In this document: positions 18,401 through 27,352 of the stretch, one piece after another | Layout: every line of letters starts with the position of its first letter | How positions within the stretch are numbered: position 1 is the first letter of the stretch | Source: CAWGXZ01 sp963826695 | GTDB taxonomy: Bacteria; Pseudomonadota; Gammaproteobacteria; Burkholderiales; Burkholderiaceae_C | DNA: 64,000 nucleotides | NCBI GenBank assembly: GCA_963826695.1 | Contig: CAWGXZ010000001.1 | Coordinates: forward strand, 310,001-374,000 | Direction: 5' to 3' | Made by a program: the position numbers and the translations under genes | The notes under the pieces: generated by a model | What the model was told of the DNA's origin: nothing | What the model saw: only the letters and a program-made list of their open reading frames with translations | The model's database searches: none

Positions 18401-19783
18401 ATGCAAACCAACATCTCGCCCGAGTTCAAGGGCACGCGCGACGGCGACGAAGCCGAGGCGATCCTTCGCAAATGCGTGCATTGCGGCTTCTGCACCGCCA
18501 CCTGCCCGACCTACCAGCTCATCGGCGACGAGCTCGACGGGCCGCGGGGTCGCATCTACCTGATGAAGCAGGCGCTCGAAGGCCATGCCGTCACGCGCAG
18601 CACGCAGATCCACCTCGACCGCTGCCTGACCTGCCGCAACTGCGAAAGCACCTGCCCTTCGGGCGTCGACTACGGCAACCTGGTCGAGATCGGCCGCAAG
18701 ATCGTCGACGCCAAGGTCGAGCGACCGGTGGCCGAAAAGACCCTGCGCTGGATGCTGCGCGAGGGCCTGACCTCGCCGCTGTTCGGCCCGGCGATGAAGC
18801 TGGGCCAGATGGTGCGGGGCGTGCTGCCGAAGACGCTCGCCAACAAGGTGCCGGGCAAGACGCCGCCGCGGGCGAACGACTGGCCGGGTGCGACGCATCC
18901 GCGCAAGGTGCTGTTGCTGGCCGGCTGCGTGCAGCCGGCGATGATGCCGAACATCAACAGCGCCACCGCCCGGGTGCTCGATGCCTGCGGCATCCAGACG
19001 CTGGTCTCGCACGACGCCGGCTGCTGCGGTGCGATCCGCATGCACCTGAGCGATCACGACGGCGGCCTGGCCGACATGCGCCGCAACATCGACGCCTGGT
19101 GGCCGACGATTGCCGCCGGCGGCGTCGAGGCGATCGTCATGAACGCGTCGGGCTGCGGCGTCACGGTCAAGGGCTACGGCCATGCGCTGGCCGACGATCC
19201 GGCGTACGCCGACAAGGCCAGGCGCATCAGCGAGCTGACGCGCGACCTGAGCGAGCTGCTGCCCGACCTGGTTGCGCCGCTCGGCAAGCGCCTGCCGTTG
19301 CGCAGCACCCTGGACCAGACGAGCCGCGGGCCGGCGCAGTCGGACTTCGAACTGCTCGCCAATGCGGTCGACGCGACCGAAAAGTCGAAGCGTCCGCGGC
19401 ACGTTGCCGAGGCACCGCGAGTCGAGCCCGGCGGCCCGGCCCCGACCGCGGCCCCGCCGATGCGGCTGGTATTCCATCCGCCGTGCACGCTGCAGCACGG
19501 CCAGCAGCTGCGCGGTGGCGTCGAGACGCACCTGCGCCAGCTCGGTTTCGACGTGCAGATCGCGACCAACGAAAGCCACCTCTGCTGCGGCTCCGCCGGC
19601 ACCTACTCGGTGCTGCATCCGCAATTCGCCTATCCGCTGCGCGACCGCAAGCTGGCCAACCTCGAGCCGCTGAATCCCGACGTCATCGTCTCGGCGAACA
19701 TCGGCTGCATCCAGCATCTGCAGTCGGGAACCACGACGCCGGTTCGCCACTGGATCGAGGTACTCGACGACGCGTTGGCCTGA
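18401..19783 (+). CDS. glcF: Glycolate oxidase iron-sulfur subunit GlcF
   Basis: A 460-residue protein with two 4Fe-4S ferredoxin motifs at the N-terminus (CVHCGFCTATCPTY and CLTCRNCESTCPSG). Two CCG domains follow, visible as HDAGCCGAIRMHL and HLCCGSAGTYS, which bind a further cluster or quinone. It transfers electrons from the GlcD/GlcE flavins to the respiratory chain. A region of about 30 Pro/Ala-rich residues near the last third (EAPRVEPGGPAPTAAPP) looks like a lineage-specific insertion. The start at 18401 (MQTNISPEFKG) directly follows glcE; an upstream ATG at 18356 would overlap glcE. It is the last gene of the operon, before a convergent gene-free region. Confidence 0.95.
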   Translation: MQTNISPEFKGTRDGDEAEAILRKCVHCGFCTATCPTYQLIGDELDGPRGRIYLMKQALEGHAVTRSTQIHLDRCLTCRNCESTCPSGVDYGNLVEIGRKIVDAKVERPVAEKTLRWMLREGLTSPLFGPAMKLGQMVRGVLPKTLANKVPGKTPPRANDWPGATHPRKVLLLAGCVQPAMMPNINSATARVLDACGIQTLVSHDAGCCGAIRMHLSDHDGGLADMRRNIDAWWPTIAAGGVEAIVMNASGCGVTVKGYGHALADDPAYADKARRISELTRDLSELLPDLVAPLGKRLPLRSTLDQTSRGPAQSDFELLANAVDATEKSKRPRHVAEAPRVEPGGPAPTAAPPMRLVFHPPCTLQHGQQLRGGVETHLRQLGFDVQIATNESHLCCGSAGTYSVLHPQFAYPLRDRKLANLEPLNPDVIVSANIGCIQHLQSGTTTPVRHWIEVLDDALA

Positions 19784-19875
19784 GCCACCGCGGGCCAGCC
19801 GGGTCGCGGGGCATGAGGAGCCCGCCGGCAGGCTGTGAGGAATCTTCTGTTTCGGCTTGCCTCACGGGGGCTTTT

Positions 19876-20086
19876 TCCGTGCCTTGCCCGTTTTGCGCTG
19901 GCGTGTGTCTGTTTTGACGCGCCGGGATTCCGCCCCGGCGGGCGGGTAACTTTCTTCTGTCGGGCCCAGAAGAAAGTCACCAAAGAAGAGGGCCTGAACA
20001 CGATTTGGCCGTCACGCTTCGGCAACAGGTGGTCCGCCAGCCATGGTGGCGCGAGAACCTCTTCTGTGAGTTGCAGGTGCCAATCG
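19876..20086 (+). repeat. Left arm of a ~210-base imperfect inverted repeat
   Basis: This stretch between the convergent glcF and glpD genes is nearly the reverse complement of 20176-20390. The best-matching core includes GGCGGGTAACTTTCTTCTGT, AGAAGAAAGTCACCAAAGAA and GTCACGCTTCGGC; both ends are more diverged. In translation it reads as the VTFF...QKKVTKE peptide often miscalled as a small protein in proteobacteria, so it probably belongs to a dispersed repeat family and is not a gene. Confidence 0.85.
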
Positions 20087-20175
20087 CGCAGCATCGCTTT
20101 GCCACCCTGGCGTCAGCCCGCCAGCCGCTGAATGCAGCGGGTAGGGTGGCTCGAGTGCGGCTGGACGAACCGCCG

Positions 20176-20390
20176 TGATTGGCCAGTTGCGGCACGCGGC
20201 GGACGTTCTCGCGCCACAAGCCTCTGCGCACCACCTGCCGCCGAAGCGTGACGCCCAAATGTGTATTCAGGGCCTCTTCTTTGGTGACTTTCTTCTGGCC
20301 TCGACAGAAGAAAGTTACCCGCCCGCCGGGGCGGACACCCGGCGCGTCAGAACGACAAGCTCGCCAAAACAAGACGTGTAAGGCACGAAC
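20176..20390 (-). repeat. Right arm of the ~210-base imperfect inverted repeat
   Basis: This is the reverse-complement partner of 19876-20086. The central ~90 bases (20087-20175) are unpaired except for a short CCACCCT...AGGGTGG stem. Together the 0.5 kb element could form a very long hairpin in RNA or a cruciform in DNA between two converging transcription units. Several small differences between the arms show they are not a recent perfect duplication. No transposase, target duplication or gene is visible in the remaining 19784-20495 sequence. Confidence 0.85.
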
Positions 20391-20495
20391 AGCATCGGCC
20401 CCGGACCAATGGCGCGCGAGCGCACCGAGATCAGGCAGCTGCTGCACGGAGACTTGCACAAGGCGCGCCTCAGCAACGACGCCTGTCCACCGGCT

Positions 20496-22130
20496 TCAGC
20501 CGCTCCCCGAGAAAGCGTCCGCAGCCCCCCAGTTCACCTCGCACCAGTCGGCCACCGCCCGGCGATCCGCATCGCCGTAATGCAGCCCGAGCTTGCTGCG
20601 GCGCCACAGCACATCGTCGGCGGTGCAGGCCCATTCGCGGTCACGCAGGTGGCGAAGCTCGACCTCGTAGAGCCCTGGGGCGACCTCGGCGCCGCGGGGT
20701 TCCAGGAGAAGCGACTCGGCTCGGGTGCCATAAGCGCGCGCCCAGCGCCGGCAGAGCGCGGCAGGCACCTCGGGATTGCGCGCCGCCAACGCGGCGGCGA
20801 AGCGGTCGAATTCGTGCTGCGGATTCGGGTGCCGGCCCGCACCGGCCGATGGCGCCCCGGCCACGTCGCCACCGGGCAGCAACGCCCCGGCCGTCCAGGC
20901 GCCCTGCTTCAGCCCGAGCGGTCCGGCCAGCAGGTCGGCAGCCTCTTCGGCCAGGCGCCTGAAGGTGGTCAGTTTGCCGCCCCAGACGGCGAGCAGCGGC
21001 GCACGGTCGGTATCGAGGTCGAGCGCGTAGTCGCGGGTGACAGCGGCCGGGTTGCCGGCGTCGTCGTCGAGCAGCGGGCGCACGCCGGCAAAGCGCCAGA
21101 CGACGTCCGCCGGCGTGACCGGATGGCGGAAATAGCGGCTGGCGCTGGCGCACAGGTAGTCGACCTCGGCGGCCGTGACCTGCGCCTCGCCGAGCGGCCC
21201 GGCATGGTCGACGTCGGTCGTGCCGATCAGGGTGAAATCGCGCTCGTACGGAATGGCGAATGTGATGCGCCGGTCGTCGTTCTGCAGCAGATAGGCGTGG
21301 TCGTGCTCGAACAGGCGGCCCACGACGATATGGCTGCCGCGCACCTGCCGCAGCGCGCGGACAGCGGGTCGATGCGCACGGTGCGTCAGGAACTCGGCCG
21401 CCCAGGGCCCGGCCGCATTGACGAGCGCCCGCGCCTGCACTTCGATCGGCGGCCTGCCGACCGGTTGCAGCGCCAGCTGCCAGGTGGCACCGCCGCGATG
21501 CGCAGCCGTGCAGGCACAACGCGTCAGCACCACCGCGCCGCGCTCGGCGGCGTCGACGGCGGCGAGCACGACCAGCCGCGCATCGTCGACCCAGCCGTCG
21601 GCGTAGACGAAGCCGGTGCGAAAGGCCGGCTTGAGCGCGGCCCCGGCTGCATGCGTGCGCAGGTCGACGCGTCGTGACCCCGGCAGCACGTTGCGCCGCG
21701 CCAGGTGGTCGTACAGGAACAGGCCCGCTCGAATCAGCCACGCCGGGCGCATGGCGGCGTCGTGCGGCATGACGAAGCGCATCGGCCACATGATGTGCGG
21801 CGCGCTGCGCAACAACCGCTCACGCTCGGCCAGCGACTTGCGAACCAGCGCGAACTCGCCATGCTCGAGGTAGCGCAGGCCGCCGTGGATCAGCTTGGTC
21901 GACGCCGACGACGTGTGCTGTGCCAGGTCGTGCTGCTCGCAGAGCAGCACCCGGGCGCCACGCCCGGCCAGGTCGCGCGCGATACCGGTGCCGTTGATGC
22001 CGCCGCCGACGACCACGGCGTCGAAGGTCGCGCCGTCGACGTCGGCCGGCGTCGGGCGGTCATTCGGGCGTGGCGGGGGCAAGCGGTCGTTTGCAGGCGA
22101 GAGCACGGACGATTGTGGACCGCATGCCAT
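20496..22130 (-). CDS. glpD: Aerobic glycerol-3-phosphate dehydrogenase GlpD
   Basis: A 544-residue flavoprotein that oxidises glycerol-3-phosphate to dihydroxyacetone phosphate at the inner membrane and reduces quinone. The FAD dinucleotide motif FDAVVVGGGINGTGIARDLA is close to the N-terminus. It is followed by QHTSSASTKLIHGGLRYLEH, the GlpD signature, and by FTLIGTTDVDH and AVWGGKLTTFRRLAEEA further on. The start is uncertain. Met at 22130 (MACGPQSSV) or 22133 gives an unusual ~35-residue proline-rich leader, and no closer ATG exists. It is divergent from glpK with about 39 bases between starts, so the two probably share a control region. Confidence 0.95.
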   Translation of the reverse strand: MACGPQSSVLSPANDRLPPPRPNDRPTPADVDGATFDAVVVGGGINGTGIARDLAGRGARVLLCEQHDLAQHTSSASTKLIHGGLRYLEHGEFALVRKSLAERERLLRSAPHIMWPMRFVMPHDAAMRPAWLIRAGLFLYDHLARRNVLPGSRRVDLRTHAAGAALKPAFRTGFVYADGWVDDARLVVLAAVDAAERGAVVLTRCACTAAHRGGATWQLALQPVGRPPIEVQARALVNAAGPWAAEFLTHRAHRPAVRALRQVRGSHIVVGRLFEHDHAYLLQNDDRRITFAIPYERDFTLIGTTDVDHAGPLGEAQVTAAEVDYLCASASRYFRHPVTPADVVWRFAGVRPLLDDDAGNPAAVTRDYALDLDTDRAPLLAVWGGKLTTFRRLAEEAADLLAGPLGLKQGAWTAGALLPGGDVAGAPSAGAGRHPNPQHEFDRFAAALAARNPEVPAALCRRWARAYGTRAESLLLEPRGAEVAPGLYEVELRHLRDREWACTADDVLWRRSKLGLHYGDADRRAVADWCEVNWGAADAFSGSG

Positions 22131-22169
22131 CATCCCCGCAGGTGCCGACGACGCGCCACGGAGACTTCC

Positions 22170-23672
22170 ATGTTCAGCCCGCCGTACCTGCTTGCACTCG
22201 ACCAGGGCACGTCCAGCTCGCGCAGCATCGTCTTCGACCGGCAGGGCCGGATCGTCGCCGCCGCCCAGCGCGAGTTTCCGCAGATCTACCCGCAACCCGG
22301 CTGGGTGGAACACGACCCGAGAGACCTCTGGGAGTCGCAGCTTGCCACCGCGCGCGAGGCGCTGGCCAAAGCCGGGATTGCCGCCAGCGACATTGCCACC
22401 ATCGGCATCGCCAACCAGCGCGAAACCACGCTGCTGTGGAACCGACGGACCGGCGAGCCGCTGTGCCATGCGATCGTCTGGCAGGACCGGCGCTCCGAGC
22501 CGATCTGCGCCGGACTGCGCGCGCGCGGGCTCGAGGCGACATTCCGGGCCAAGACCGGGCTGGTCCTCGACGCCTACTTCTCGGGCAGCAAGCTGCAGTG
22601 GCTGCTCGACCGGCTGCCGGGGGCCCGCGCCGCTGCCGGGCGCGGTGAACTGGCGTTCGGCACCGTCGACAGCTGGCTGATCTGGCAGCTCACCCGCGGC
22701 CGGGTGCATGCGACCGACGTCAGCAACGCCTCGCGCACGCTGCTGTTCAATGTCCATACCGGGGATTGGGACGATGAGCTGCTCGCGCTGCTCGACATTC
22801 CACGCGAACTGCTGCCGGTGGTGCACCCGTCCAGCCACCCCTACGGCGAGATCGATTCCGACTGGCTCGGTGCTGCACTCCCCATCGGCGGCGTGGCCGG
22901 CGACCAGCAGGCTGCCCTCTTCGGCCAGGCGTGCTTCGAATCCGGCATGGCCAAGAACACCTACGGCACCGGCTGCTTCATGCTGCTGCACACCGGCGAG
23001 CGCTTCCGCGCGTCGGCGCACGGCCTGGTCACGACCAGCGCTGCGCAGAGCGCCGGCCCGCCTCGCTATGCGATGGAAGGAAGCGTTTTCATCGGCGGCG
23101 CCGTCGTGCAGTGGCTGCGCGACGGGCTGCACGCGATCCGCGCCAGCGGCGAGGTGCAGGCGCTGGCCGAAAGCGTCGCCGACAGCGGCGGCGTGATGTT
23201 CGTGCCGGCGTTCACCGGACTCGGCGCGCCGTACTGGAATGCCGAAGCGCGCGGCGCCATCGTCGGGCTGACCCGGGGCAGCGGCGTTGCGCATATCGCG
23301 CGAGCGGCGCTCGAAAGCGTCGCTTTCCAGAGCGCGGCGCTGCTGCAGGCGATGGACCGTGACGCGGTTGCCGGCGGCGGTGCGCCGGTGGCCGAGCTGC
23401 GGGTCGATGGTGGCGCTGCCGTCAACGACCTGCTGATGCAGTTCCAGGCCGACCTGCTGGGCATTCCGGTGGTCCGGCCCCAGGTGATCGAGACCACCGC
23501 CCTCGGTGCGGCCTATTTGGCGGGGTTGGCCTGCGGCGTCTATTCGGGAACGGCGGAACTGTCGAGCCAGTGGCAGGTCGAGCGGCGCTTTCTGCCGGCG
23601 CTGTCACGCGAGCACGCGGCCGAGCGGATGGCCCACTGGGAGCAGGCGGTGAGGCAGGCGAGCACACGCTGA
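22170..23672 (+). CDS. glpK: Glycerol kinase GlpK
   Basis: A 500-residue FGGY-family kinase that phosphorylates glycerol to glycerol-3-phosphate, the substrate of the divergently encoded GlpD. The phosphate-binding loop LALDQGTSSSRSIVFD is at residues 7-22. The family motifs GWVEHDPRDLW, IANQRETT, GDQQAALFGQACF and NTYGTGCFML follow, with ELRVDGGAAVNDLLMQFQAD near the end. Length and order match typical GlpK. A ribosome site (GGAGA) lies before the ATG at 22170. The upstream part of this open frame belongs to sequence antisense to glpD and was excluded. No glycerol facilitator gene is seen nearby. Confidence 0.97.
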   Translation: MFSPPYLLALDQGTSSSRSIVFDRQGRIVAAAQREFPQIYPQPGWVEHDPRDLWESQLATAREALAKAGIAASDIATIGIANQRETTLLWNRRTGEPLCHAIVWQDRRSEPICAGLRARGLEATFRAKTGLVLDAYFSGSKLQWLLDRLPGARAAAGRGELAFGTVDSWLIWQLTRGRVHATDVSNASRTLLFNVHTGDWDDELLALLDIPRELLPVVHPSSHPYGEIDSDWLGAALPIGGVAGDQQAALFGQACFESGMAKNTYGTGCFMLLHTGERFRASAHGLVTTSAAQSAGPPRYAMEGSVFIGGAVVQWLRDGLHAIRASGEVQALAESVADSGGVMFVPAFTGLGAPYWNAEARGAIVGLTRGSGVAHIARAALESVAFQSAALLQAMDRDAVAGGGAPVAELRVDGGAAVNDLLMQFQADLLGIPVVRPQVIETTALGAAYLAGLACGVYSGTAELSSQWQVERRFLPALSREHAAERMAHWEQAVRQASTR

Positions 23673-23680
23673 GCTGGGCC

Positions 23681-23716
23681 CTGTCGACCGGCCGGCCACG
23701 CAGCCGGCCCGGACAG
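23681..23716. terminator. Hairpin between convergent glpK and livF
   Basis: CTGTC-N2-CCGGCCGGC pairs with GCCGGCC-N-GGACAG around a short loop. This gives a GC-rich stem in the 49-base gap between the converging glpK and livF genes. There is no clear T-run on either side, so a bidirectional terminator role is only a suggestion. Confidence 0.4.
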
Positions 23717-23721
23717 CGCCG

Positions 23722-24444
23722 TCAGTGCCCGCCGCCCAAGTACGCCGCCTTGACCGCGGGGTCGTCGCGCAGTTTCGCCGCCGGGCCGTGAAGCGAAATC
23801 CGGCCGTTCTCGAGCACATAGCCATAGTCGGCAACCGCCAGCGCCGCGGCGGCGAACTGCTCGACGAGCAGCATCGTCACACCCTGCTCCTTGAGCCTGC
23901 CGATGATTCGGAAGACCTCGTCGACGAGAATCGGCGCCAGGCCCATCGAGGGCTCGTCGAGCAAGACCACGTCGGGGTTGAGCATCGTCGCGCGCGCCAT
24001 CGCCAGCATCTGCTGCTCGCCCCCCGAGAGCGTTCCAGCGAGCTGCATGCGGCGCTCCTTGAGGCGTGGAAACAGCTCCATCGCCCGCTCCAGGTCGGCC
24101 GCCACGTCGCCCTTCGGCCGGCTGCCGGTGTAGCGCGGAAAGGCACCCAGGCGCAGGTTGTCGACGACCGTCATCGTGGCGAAGACGCGCCGACCCTCGG
24201 GCGAATGGGCCAGACCCAGGCGTGCGATGTCGTACGACTCGAGCCCTTCGATGCGCTTGGCATTGAGTGTGATTTCGCCGGCCGTCGCGCGGATCATTCC
24301 GGAGATCGCCCGCATGGTGGTCGTCTTGCCGGCACCGTTGGAGCCGATGAGCGTGACCACCTGACCCCGTGGCACCTCGAGCGAGATGCCCTGCAGCACC
24401 TCGATCTTGCCGTAGCCGGCGTGAAGATTGTTGATCGTCAGCAT
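23722..24444 (-). CDS. livF: Branched-chain amino acid ABC transporter ATPase LivF
   Basis: A 240-residue ABC ATPase. Walker A is GSNGAGKTT (residues 34-42), the signature is LSGGEQQMLAMARA, Walker B is VVLLDEPSMGLAP, and the H-loop region reads MLLVEQF. LivF-type features include HAGYGKIEVLQGISL at the start and the C-terminal AYLGGGH. It hydrolyses ATP to power uptake of branched-chain or related amino acids with the LivH and LivM permeases. It lies 16 bases downstream of the fused livM-livG gene and is the last gene of the operon livK-livH-livMG-livF. Confidence 0.95.
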   Translation of the reverse strand: MLTINNLHAGYGKIEVLQGISLEVPRGQVVTLIGSNGAGKTTTMRAISGMIRATAGEITLNAKRIEGLESYDIARLGLAHSPEGRRVFATMTVVDNLRLGAFPRYTGSRPKGDVAADLERAMELFPRLKERRMQLAGTLSGGEQQMLAMARATMLNPDVVLLDEPSMGLAPILVDEVFRIIGRLKEQGVTMLLVEQFAAAALAVADYGYVLENGRISLHGPAAKLRDDPAVKAAYLGGGH

Positions 24445-24460
24445 GTCGTTTTCTCGAGCC

Positions 24461-26392
24461 TTAGGCCGCCTGGCCGCCGAGATAGGCCTCGATCACCTTC
24501 GGGTCGGCCTGCACCTCGGCCGGCTTGCCCTCGGAAATCTTCTGGCCGAAGTCGAGCACCGAAACCCGGTCGCACAGGCTCATCACCACGTCCATGTGAT
24601 GCTCGATCAGGATCAGGGTCACACCGGATCCGCGGATCTTGCGGATGATCGCCAGCAGCTCGGCGATGTCGGGTGCGGTCAGGCCGGCGGCGGGCTCATC
24701 GAGCAGCAGCAGTTGCGGATCGAGCGCCAATGCGCGGGCAATTTCCAGCAGCCGCTGCTTGCCGTAAGGCAGGTTGCGCGCTTCCTCGTGCGCCAGCGCG
24801 TCGAGGCCGACGAACTCGAGCAGCGCCATGCCGCGCGATGTTGCATGCAGGTTCTCGCGCTTGTAGCGCGGCAGATGCAGCGAAACGTCGATCAGGTTGC
24901 TGGCGAAGGTGTGATGCAGGCCGACCATCACGTTCTGCAGCGTCGTCATCTCGCCGAACAGCTGCACGTTCTGGAACGTGCGCGCCACCCCCGAGAGGGC
25001 GATGTCGGACGAGGTCCGGCCCACCAGTGCGTCGCCCGCAAATGCCACGCTGCCCGCCGTCGGCTGGTAGATGCCGGTGAGCACGTTCATCATCGTGCTC
25101 TTGCCCGAGCCGTTCGGGCCGATCAGGCCATGAATCGTGCCTCGCTGCACGACGAGGTCGACGTTGTTCAGCGCCTTCAGCCCGCCGAACTGCATGAGCA
25201 CGCCACGCGCGTTGAGCAGCTCCTCGCTGCCCGACTTGGCGCGCGTCAGCGCCGATTCGTCGGCCGACAGCTCGCCGGCCTTCTTGTCCTCGGCGTCGTC
25301 GGTCGGCCGCGTGCGCAGGTTCAATGCCTTGCGCACGAAGCCGACGATGCCGTCCTGCAGGTAGTAGACGACGAAGAGGGTGATCAGGCCGAAGATCGAC
25401 AGCCGCCAGTCGGTCATGCTCTGCAGCCGGAAAGAAAGCGCCGCGAGGGCGATGGTGCCCAGCACCGGGATTGCCGCCGTCTTCAAGCTGGCGCGGCCCC
25501 GCTTCAGCGCGACCACCGCACCGATCGCCACCACGATCGCCATCAGCACCGCCACCCAGCGGAACATCTCGATGTCGTCGAGCAGCTTGGGCAACAGGAC
25601 GACGATTGCCGCGCCGAGCAGCGCACCCGATCGCGTCTTGCGCCCGCCCATGATGACGGCAAGCAGGAACATCACCGTCAGCTCGAAGTTGTAGGTGTTC
25701 GGCGAGATGTACTGCTCGGAATACGCATAGAGCGCACCGGCAAGCCCCGCCAGCCCCGCGCTGATGACGAAGGCATAGACCTTGTAGCGGTAGACCGAAA
25801 CGCCCATGCAGTCCGAAGCCACTGGGCTGCCACGAAGCGCCTCGAAGGCCCGGCCGTAGTGTGAGCGCAGGACGCGGTGCACGAAGATCAGCGACAGCAC
25901 CAGCAGCGCAGCCACCAACCAGTAGAACTCGCGCTCGCCGAGCTTGACGCCGAACATCGACGGCTTTTCGAGCTTGATGCCGAGCGGGCCTTCGGTCAGG
26001 AAGTCCATCTCGTTGATCAGGATCTGGATGATCGTGCCGAACGCCAGCGTGACCATGGCCAGGTATGGCCCGGTCACGCGCAGCGCAGGCAGTGCGAGCA
26101 GGGCGCCGAAGAGCGCCGTGATCGCGATCGCCGCCGGCAAGGTCAACCAGAGACCGACGCCGAGCTTGAAGACCAGCACCCCCGCGGTGTAAGCGCCGAT
26201 GCCGAACAGGCCCGCGTGGCCGAGCGACACCTGCCCGGTATAGCCGACAACGATATCCAGCCCGAAGAGCAGGATCGCGTAGATCATGATCGTCTCGAGC
26301 AGGTGGATGTAGTACGGGTTGTGAACCAGCAGCGGGAACAGGGCCAGCGCGGCGATGCCGGCCGCCCCGAGGGCAAGGTGTTGGCGCTTCAT
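24461..26392 (-). CDS. LivM-LivG fusion: branched-chain amino acid ABC permease and ATPase in one chain
   Basis: A 643-residue protein joining two usual subunits. Residues 1 to about 345 form a LivM-type permease (GLDIVVGYTGQVSLGHAGLFG and many membrane helices). A charged linker follows (TDDAEDKKAGELSADES). From about residue 390 it is a LivG-type ATPase with Walker A GPNGSGKST near residue 424, the signature region LPYGKQRLLEIARAL, Walker B LLLLDEPAAGL and ILIEHHMDVV. The fusion is one uninterrupted frame and is known from other betaproteobacteria, so it is not an artefact. The ATG overlaps the livH stop by four bases (ATGA), so translation is coupled. Both halves look complete. Confidence 0.94.
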   Translation of the reverse strand: MKRQHLALGAAGIAALALFPLLVHNPYYIHLLETIMIYAILLFGLDIVVGYTGQVSLGHAGLFGIGAYTAGVLVFKLGVGLWLTLPAAIAITALFGALLALPALRVTGPYLAMVTLAFGTIIQILINEMDFLTEGPLGIKLEKPSMFGVKLGEREFYWLVAALLVLSLIFVHRVLRSHYGRAFEALRGSPVASDCMGVSVYRYKVYAFVISAGLAGLAGALYAYSEQYISPNTYNFELTVMFLLAVIMGGRKTRSGALLGAAIVVLLPKLLDDIEMFRWVAVLMAIVVAIGAVVALKRGRASLKTAAIPVLGTIALAALSFRLQSMTDWRLSIFGLITLFVVYYLQDGIVGFVRKALNLRTRPTDDAEDKKAGELSADESALTRAKSGSEELLNARGVLMQFGGLKALNNVDLVVQRGTIHGLIGPNGSGKSTMMNVLTGIYQPTAGSVAFAGDALVGRTSSDIALSGVARTFQNVQLFGEMTTLQNVMVGLHHTFASNLIDVSLHLPRYKRENLHATSRGMALLEFVGLDALAHEEARNLPYGKQRLLEIARALALDPQLLLLDEPAAGLTAPDIAELLAIIRKIRGSGVTLILIEHHMDVVMSLCDRVSVLDFGQKISEGKPAEVQADPKVIEAYLGGQAA

Positions 26393-27264
26393 ACTTTCTT
26401 GATCGCAGTCTTGCCGAAGAGGCCGGCGGGTTTGACCGCCAGCACGATCAGCAGCAGCACCAGCCCAGGAACATCCTTGTAGCCGGTGGAGAGATAGAAG
26501 CCGGTGGTCGTCTCGGCGATGCCGAGAATGATGCCGCCGACGATGATGCCCATGCCGCTGGTCAGCCCGCCGATGATCGCCACCGCGAACGCCTTCAGGC
26601 CGAGCACCGCGCCCATCGTGGCGCCGGTCAAGGTCAGCGGCGCGATCAGCACGCCGGCAAAGGCAGCGGTCATCGACGACAGCGCATACGAGAAGGTGAT
26701 GACCAGTCCGGTGTTGATGCCCATCAGCTTGGCTGCGTCGCGGTCGTTGAATGTGGCGACCACCGCCTTGCCGTAGATCGAGCGGCGGTTGAAGACTTCG
26801 ACCGCCAGCATCATGCCGACCGCGCCGACGATGACCAGGATCTCCATCGGCAGGATGTTGGCGCCGAGGAACTTCATCGGCGACTCGGGCAGCGGGCTCG
26901 GGAACTTCAGATCGTCCCGACCCCAGACGTTCTCGGCGACGTTCTTGAAGATGATGCCCAGCGCAATCGTCGACATGATCCAGCCGAATTCCGACTTCAT
27001 CTTGATCGCCGGCCGCACGCCGATGCGCTCGACGACGGTGCCCTGCAGCGCGCCGAACAGGCAGACCAGCGGAATCATCAGCCAGTAGTTGACGCCGAGG
27101 CCGACCAGCGTCAGGCCGACCAGGGCACCGAGCATCAGCGCGTCACCCTGGCCGAAGTTCAGCGTGTCGGACGTGGCGAAGGTCAGCTGATAGCCGAACG
27201 CGATGACCGCGTAGATCATGCCCAGCGCGATGCCGCTGAAGACGAGTTGGGTAAAGATTTCCAT
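26389..27264 (-). CDS. livH: Branched-chain amino acid ABC transporter permease LivH
   Basis: A 291-residue inner-membrane permease. It starts MEIFTQLVFSGIALGMIYAV, contains the family motif TLNFGQGDALMLGA, the cytoplasmic EAA-like loop RDAAKLMGINT, and the FAVAIIGGLTSGMGIIVGG region. About eight hydrophobic segments can be counted, as in LivH. The start at 27264 was chosen over 27294 because the family begins here. It pairs with the LivM half of the next gene, which it overlaps by four bases. A hairpin lies between it and the upstream binding-protein gene and may lower its expression relative to the receptor. Confidence 0.94.
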   Translation of the reverse strand: MEIFTQLVFSGIALGMIYAVIAFGYQLTFATSDTLNFGQGDALMLGALVGLTLVGLGVNYWLMIPLVCLFGALQGTVVERIGVRPAIKMKSEFGWIMSTIALGIIFKNVAENVWGRDDLKFPSPLPESPMKFLGANILPMEILVIVGAVGMMLAVEVFNRRSIYGKAVVATFNDRDAAKLMGINTGLVITFSYALSSMTAAFAGVLIAPLTLTGATMGAVLGLKAFAVAIIGGLTSGMGIIVGGIILGIAETTTGFYLSTGYKDVPGLVLLLIVLAVKPAGLFGKTAIKKV

Positions 27265-27297
27265 GGGGGCTCCGGCAGTCGGACCCGTCTGCACACG

Positions 27298-27328
27298 AAA
27301 ACGCCGCCGGGCAAGTGCTCCGGCGGCG
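27298..27328 (-). terminator. Intrinsic-terminator-like hairpin between the binding-protein gene and livH
   Basis: On the minus strand CGCCGCCGG pairs with CCGGCGGCG (9 perfect base pairs, 9-base loop) and is followed by TTTTC. It lies 25 bases after the stop of the binding protein and 33 bases before livH. Partial termination here would give more receptor than permease, a common arrangement in ABC operons. Confidence 0.65.
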
Positions 27329-27352
27329 CGTTCGAATGCCGAGGCGGTCGCT

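Noticed and set aside
13633..18501. Very long minus-strand open frame (over 1,600 codons) opposite phaM, FIST and glc genes
   Set aside because: High-GC coding strands leave the antisense frame open; the product has repetitive Arg/Ala/Gly composition and no domain, while the plus strand encodes clear enzymes.
19876..20390. Inverted repeat as an insertion sequence or small protein gene
   Set aside because: No transposase, no target duplication, and the short VTFF-KKVTKE peptide arises from repeat DNA in several frames.
24461..26392. LivM-LivG fusion as a possible lost stop codon
   Set aside because: Both domains are complete, joined by a proper charged linker in one frame, and such fusions are known in betaproteobacteria.
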